The notes under the pieces were generated by a model. It had not been told where the DNA came from, searched no databases, and was given only the letters and a program-made list of their open reading frames with translations. From Aptenodytes patagonicus (taxonomy: Eukaryota; Chordata; Aves; Sphenisciformes; Spheniscidae), in contig NC_134975.1 in assembly GCF_965638725.1 (NCBI RefSeq), forward strand, positions 2,926,179-2,990,178: 64,000 nucleotides of DNA, given 5' to 3'. The position numbers and the translations under genes were made by a program. The stretch's first letter is position 1; the number at the start of each line of letters is the position of its first letter. Below are positions 59,361 to 64,000 of this stretch, in pieces.

Positions 59361-62300
59361 CTACTGTGAGCTGGCACGCTCCAGCACCCGCAAGTCGTAG
59401 TTCTTTTTGGCCACACGCAGCTTGAAGCGGCTGAGGGAGTTGTTGAGGCGGAGGGAGGCATTCTGGGCAGCCAGTGGGCTGGGGAACACGGCCACGATGG
59501 TATATAAGGCAGCAAGGTCACTGTGTCTGCCGTTCTCTGGAGTCCCGTTGTTGTCCCCGCCGCCCCCATCTCCACGGCGCCCCTGAGTCTCTTTGAGCCA
59601 CTGGATTTTGGCACCAGCCATGGCAAGCTGGGTGAAGAGCTTGTCAGCCTCTGTCCGTGTGATGCCCTCGGGCAGGTCTGTCACCTCCAGCACTCGGCCC
59701 AGCACTGCAGTGGAAAGACAGCACATGTCAGCAGCAGCAGATTCTTGGGTGGCAACAGCACAGTGAGAGCTGATGTGTGGACTCCTCACCAGCTCTGGGG
59801 GTTGGAGCAGTCACCTCTACTTTGCCCATGAAAGCAGTGCTTTGCTAAGCTGCCCCCACATTAGAAATGTATTTTTTTAAGCCAGTCACTTCTTCCCCCT
59901 CAAACTGCCCCTACCATTCTGCTCCCTACAGTGCCCCACCCTGATCCTTTCTGATGCCCACATCCTGGTCCCCACATGGCCTGCTTCAAGAGCAGACTGG
60001 TATTTCCCATTTGCCCAGGGCTCCAGCAACACCAAGTCCTCCTTGCTTCCTTTGGCTGGGCTTGGCTTTTCAGTTAGGGCTTTCCCAGGTGCTCTGCCCC
60101 ATCTTCCTACCCTGATCCTTGAGTACCAGGATTGGGAGCTAACCCAGCTCTCCTGCCCTCTGTCCCTGGAAGGGAGAAAGACAGGCTGCACCCACGGAGG
60201 ATGTCGACATGTGCGGATCCTGAATGTGACACTGCCCTGGGTGCTTCACCCATGGGGAAGATCCCCTTGTGTGCCCAGGCCAGTGTCATGCCAACCTCTT
60301 TGCCTCTGCCCTGTGGTACCCAAACACTTCTGCTGCCTCCTGGCTCCAGCCCTGGCTTTTGGGCTTAGCGGAGGGCTGGCTGAATGGATTCTTTGCTAAT
60401 ATTAACACGGCATGTAATGAACATGCCAGCCGCAGGGAGGGGGGCAGCTCTCTGGCAAGCAGCTCTTAAAGGGCCCCCTGCAACCAGCTGCTGTTGTTGG
60501 TGGTGACATGGAGGTGACATGGGGGACAAGGCTGAAGCCTCCAGAGAGCCAGTGAAGACTGCATCCCTTCCAGGCTGTTTGGCTCATGCTCAACTAGCAA
60601 GTCTTGTATTGCTGTGGGGAGAAGCCAGACGTGCCTCCCCTTCCCTCCCTGATGACCAAGTGGATATCCCCCAGGGCGAGGAACAGGGAGTCCCTTCCCC
60701 TTTGGAGAGGAACGATCCACTGGGGATTTCAGCCCTCACAGCCACCCCTGGAGGATCCCAAAGCCCTTTACAAAGATTAGGGCTCTGCAGCTCCTGGCCC
60801 CACTGGGAAATGGAAGCATGAGAGGGAAGGGTCACTTGGGAAGGTAATGGTGGGAACAAGATCTCAGGGGTCTGGACACTCACTTTCTGCTGACAAAGAG
60901 GAATAAAATCCCAGGAGTTCTGCCAGCTCCACCCACTCCATCGTTTCAACACTCACAGAGGCAGGAATAGGGCCCAGGTGTCCTGGTGCTCATAACTGAC
61001 TCTCCAACAGTTTCTCCCCACTCTTCCTCAAAAACTTTGATCGGTGCAGGCAGTGTTTACCAGGTTCCTGAGCAACCCCTGTCCTCCCACCTTCCAATAG
61101 GCACAGCTGACTGGGACTGGTTCTGCTGCATGCCCCCCTACCCTGCAAGCCAGGCCTCAAGTGGGCTGTGGTGGGTGTGTGTTTGTGTGCGTGGGGGAGG
61201 CGGTGGCAGGCAGGAACTGCTCTCCACAACCACCCCCAGCAATGGGTTCTGTGGGATGCTGGTGTGGGCAGAGATGGCATCTGGAGTCTCTGCCAATGCC
61301 AGCTACACCCATGCAGTGGGGACTAGTCAGAGGGCAAAAGGGGAACTGCTTGAGGAGGGTCACTTGCCTACATCACTTGTCCCAAGGTCAGTGGATGCTG
61401 ACTTGAGAGCCTGTCTCTTGCTCCGGTTTCCATGCTTCATTCCAGTCTGCCCCTTAAAGAATAAAAATGGTAGCGTGTCACCTGAAGAGACACTGTGGCC
61501 TCACAGTGCCCACAGAGCATCCTGGGAGTGGGGAGGAAGACCAAAGTTGACTAGGCCATGGCTGTGAAGGGGAGTGAAGACACCTGGATGAACCTTGCAC
61601 GCCCTGGCACCTTTGAGGTGACACCATGCTTGGGTAAGTTAGATGAGAACAAGGCACAGCCATGGTTCCAGGACACTCAAAGGATTTGGGACTGACACTG
61701 CTTCTGGGCAAAGCTGGGAGCAGGATGAAATTTTAGCCCAGTGCCAGGCTCTAAGGAAATCCATTTACAATGGCAGCTCTGCCGGATGGATGGCAAAAGC
61801 GTGGGGTAGGGAGCCTGCTACCTAATCAAGAGGTGTCCAAGCACAGGGCACAGTGTGAGACTTACTTCTTAACTACTCCTGGGCTCTGCCCAGAGAGGGG
61901 TTGTCTAGGGGGAGTGGAGGGGGGCGGTCTTGCTCTGCTCCTAGGACAGTGAAAGGGTGGGTGGGTGGGGGTTTGGCCCAATTTTACCTGGTGTGCATTG
62001 TAGTTGGGCTGGTTGTGGAGCAGCGGTGGGGGACAGATAGACAGATTATACTGCAGCGGCTGGCCCAGCAGTGAGTAGCGCCCATCACCTGTAAAAAGGA
62101 AGCAAATGTTGGTAGGGGTCTGAAGAAATCACAGGAAAGACCCGGCCCTGTGCTGTCCCCACTCCTTCCCCTTACCTTGTGCTGGGCCCATGGGCCGGGG
62201 AAACTGTGTGAGGACAGGGAGGGGGCTCAGCCCCGTGCAGACACTGTTGAGGTTGGTGACAGGAGACGGCGTTGGGGATTGGGTGGGCGACGTGATGGGG

Positions 62301-64000
62301 CTGTTCAGCTGGGTGCTGGCCTGGGGGAGGGAAAGCGTTAGACAGCCCCAATGCTTGTGACTGGTCCCACACCTGTCTCACCACCATGGGATGAACCCAC
62401 CCCCATCTCCCAGCCCATCCAGACAGCACAGATGCTGGGGTCCTCTCTCTCCCGCCAGGCTGCTCCCAAAAGATGAGCTGCCTGCTTCCCAGTCCTCTCA
62501 ATACCTGAGCACTGGTGTCTGGGTTGTACAGGTCTCCTGGCTTCTGCCCCCGCTGGTCCAGGCTGTAGTACTTACAGTGGCTCCACTGCACCACAGGGGG
62601 ATTCTGGGGGGTCTGGGGGCCATTGGGTACATTCAGCTGCATCACAACCACGCCAGGGCCTGATGGAGACACCCCTGGGGAGAGACGACAGCAGCAGTAT
62701 TGCCCAGGCTCTGTGCACTGCTGCTGCTGCTTGCTGTGGGACAAGAGGCAGCCTGCCTGTCTGTGCAACTTTGCACTCTTCCCTACAACACCCCCTCCGT
62801 ACTCTCTCCTCTGCCACTCCTGCCTGCCCAGGTGGGTTGAAAAAAGGCCCCTCCAAGACCCGGTCAGGATCCCTCTCTGATATCACAGCTTACATCAGAG
62901 AGTGATGACTTTTAATCCAGGAGAAATGTGAGCAGAGGGGACAAGTTGAGGGCAACTTGGGTGACCTCTCTAAGCATCACAGCAAAACTTCAGGCAAAGG
63001 ATCTAATCACAGAGCTGGGCGCAGAGCTCCAGTATTCTGGTTCCAGCTCTTGCACCAATTCACCAGGCCCCAGCTCACTTCCCGGCAGCTGGGAGAGGAT
63101 GCAGGAATCCTGATGCTCCTCTCATCCACAGTGCTCCCTGGTCCCATGAGCTGCCCTGGTGACACTAAGCCGCGTTGCCAGCAGAGGGAGTCCGCAGCCC
63201 ACAGCAGCTCCCTCTACCCACTCTTACCCTACCTGCCCATCATGGCAAGGAGACGCCAGGCACAGGCCAGCATCAGCCTGGAGCAAAGTCGCTGTGCCAC
63301 GTCCTGATAACTCCCAGTGGGCTGTGGGTAAGACTAAGGAAACCCATTGCACAGAAGCTGCCACTTGGCTATGAATTGGCAGCTCTGTTTACTGCAGCCC
63401 CTACAAAACCTGATCCAATCTGTGCAGAATCAGTGCCAACCCTGATTGATGGCCCCTCTTACCTGAATACTGCTGCTGCATCTGTGGTGGGCTGCAGGGT
63501 GATGGGGACTGTGGCATCTGATACTGTTCAGACCCAGGTGGCTGAAGGAACCCCACCGAAGAGCTGTGAAGCAGAGAGTACTCTAGTGAGGTGCTGGCGA
63601 TGGAGAGAAACAGCCTGCCCGTCTGTGCAGGCAACCACCAGCTCCCTCAGTACTTGAGACGGCTGGAAACACAGCTGCCTCTGGAGGAGCACAGGAAGCA
63701 CCGCATGCTGGAGGACAGCCGTGTCCAGGAAGTGCTTACTATGGGAGCTAGGACTGGGCAAGCTCAAGAGATGACCAGCATCTATGGTGCCCAGCCACCT
63801 CCTCTAGCTGCAGGAATAGGATGCTATGCCCTTTCAGTAGGGCAGCAGGACCCCTTTCTCCCCAAGGCAGGCCAGAGAAACAGAAGCTTTACCTGGTGCC
63901 ATTCTGCTGGGCAGTTGGGATGACGCTGTAGTAGATGGGCACCCCTCCAGCCTGAAGCCCCCCCTGAACAGACTGGCTGGCTGGTACAAGCACTGGCTGC
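59361..64000 (-). CDS. R3HDM2: R3HDM2, R3H domain-containing protein 2, C-terminal part (7 exons)
   Basis: Predicted nucleic-acid-binding protein; only its low-complexity C-terminal region is here, and the R3H domain lies beyond the right edge. Exons (minus strand): 64000-63893 (partial), 63563-63463, 62674-62505, 62320-62176, 62088-61988, 61452-61368, 59704-59361; all in phase, ~350 residues. Recognised segments: QPVLVPASQSVQGGLQAGG, SVGFLQPPGSEQYQMPQSPS, VVVMQLNVPNGPQTPQNPP, WSHCKYYSLDQRGQKPGDLY, SVCTGLSPLPVLTQFPRP, GDGRYSLLGQPLQYNLSICP, KRQALKSASTDLG, and the conserved end VLEVTDLPEGITRTEADKLF ... RFKLRVAKKNYDLRVLERAS-SQ. These match human R3HDM2 closely rather than R3HDM1. The last intron starts with GC instead of GT (GC at 61367-61366). 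Confidence 0.95.
61362..61367 (-). other. R3HDM2: Non-canonical GC splice donor (gcaagt) in the last R3HDM2 intron
   Basis: On the gene strand the exon ends ...gatgtag and the intron starts gcaagt, a near-perfect U1 match apart from the T-to-C change. The acceptor ctgcag lies at 59705-59710. Only this donor keeps the frame through D-V-V-L-G-R-V as in human; using the nearby GT in gatgtag would break the frame. Confidence 0.8.

Overview
The window is a GC-rich piece of a bird nuclear genome. Genes have short coding exons bounded by GT/AG introns, CpG-island promoters and AATAAA-type poly(A) signals. It carries an avian CR1 LINE 3' end and a solo LTR of an ERVL-like family common in Neoaves. 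The LTR argues weakly for a non-galliform bird. No bacterial-style operon, CRISPR array, tRNA or rRNA was seen.

Layout: LRP1 3' half (+, 1-7.6 kb, enters from the left edge); a gene-free spacer with a CpG-rich patch, polypyrimidine tracts and the solo LTR (7.6-10.8 kb); NXPH4 (+, 10.8-26.65 kb, two exons around a 13.7 kb intron); SHMT2 (+, 27.0-31.67 kb, 12 coding exons); NDUFA4L2 (-, 39.35-32.69 kb, 4 coding exons, convergent with SHMT2); a 14 kb spacer (39.35-53.37 kb) with AT-rich islands, satellites, a 100-N assembly gap, a CR1 fragment and a striking orphan CpG island; STAC3 (-, 57.01-53.37 kb, 11 coding exons); and the 3' end of R3HDM2 (-, 64.0-59.0 kb, leaves by the right edge). Order and strands match human 12q13.3 (LRP1-NXPH4-SHMT2-NDUFA4L2-STAC3-R3HDM2), from memory.

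The genes do not form one pathway. LRP1 is an endocytic receptor, NXPH4 a secreted neurexin ligand, SHMT2 mitochondrial one-carbon metabolism, NDUFA4L2 a hypoxia-responsive respiratory-chain protein, STAC3 a muscle excitation-contraction coupling adaptor, and R3HDM2 a predicted RNA-binding protein. All exon models were built by hand from splice signals, reading phase and remembered human protein sequences. Every model keeps an open frame: SHMT2 501 aa, NXPH4 271 aa, NDUFA4L2 87 aa, STAC3 368 aa, LRP1 last ~839 residues, R3HDM2 last ~350 residues.

Most interesting beyond the genes: the enlarged NDUFA4L2-STAC3 spacer, whose orphan CpG island at 51.7-52.65 kb carries repeated RFX X-box-like motifs; a GC-AG intron in R3HDM2; G-rich minisatellites just inside NXPH4 and SHMT2 intron 1; and a scatter of AT-rich, homeobox-motif-rich islands that look like conserved noncoding elements.
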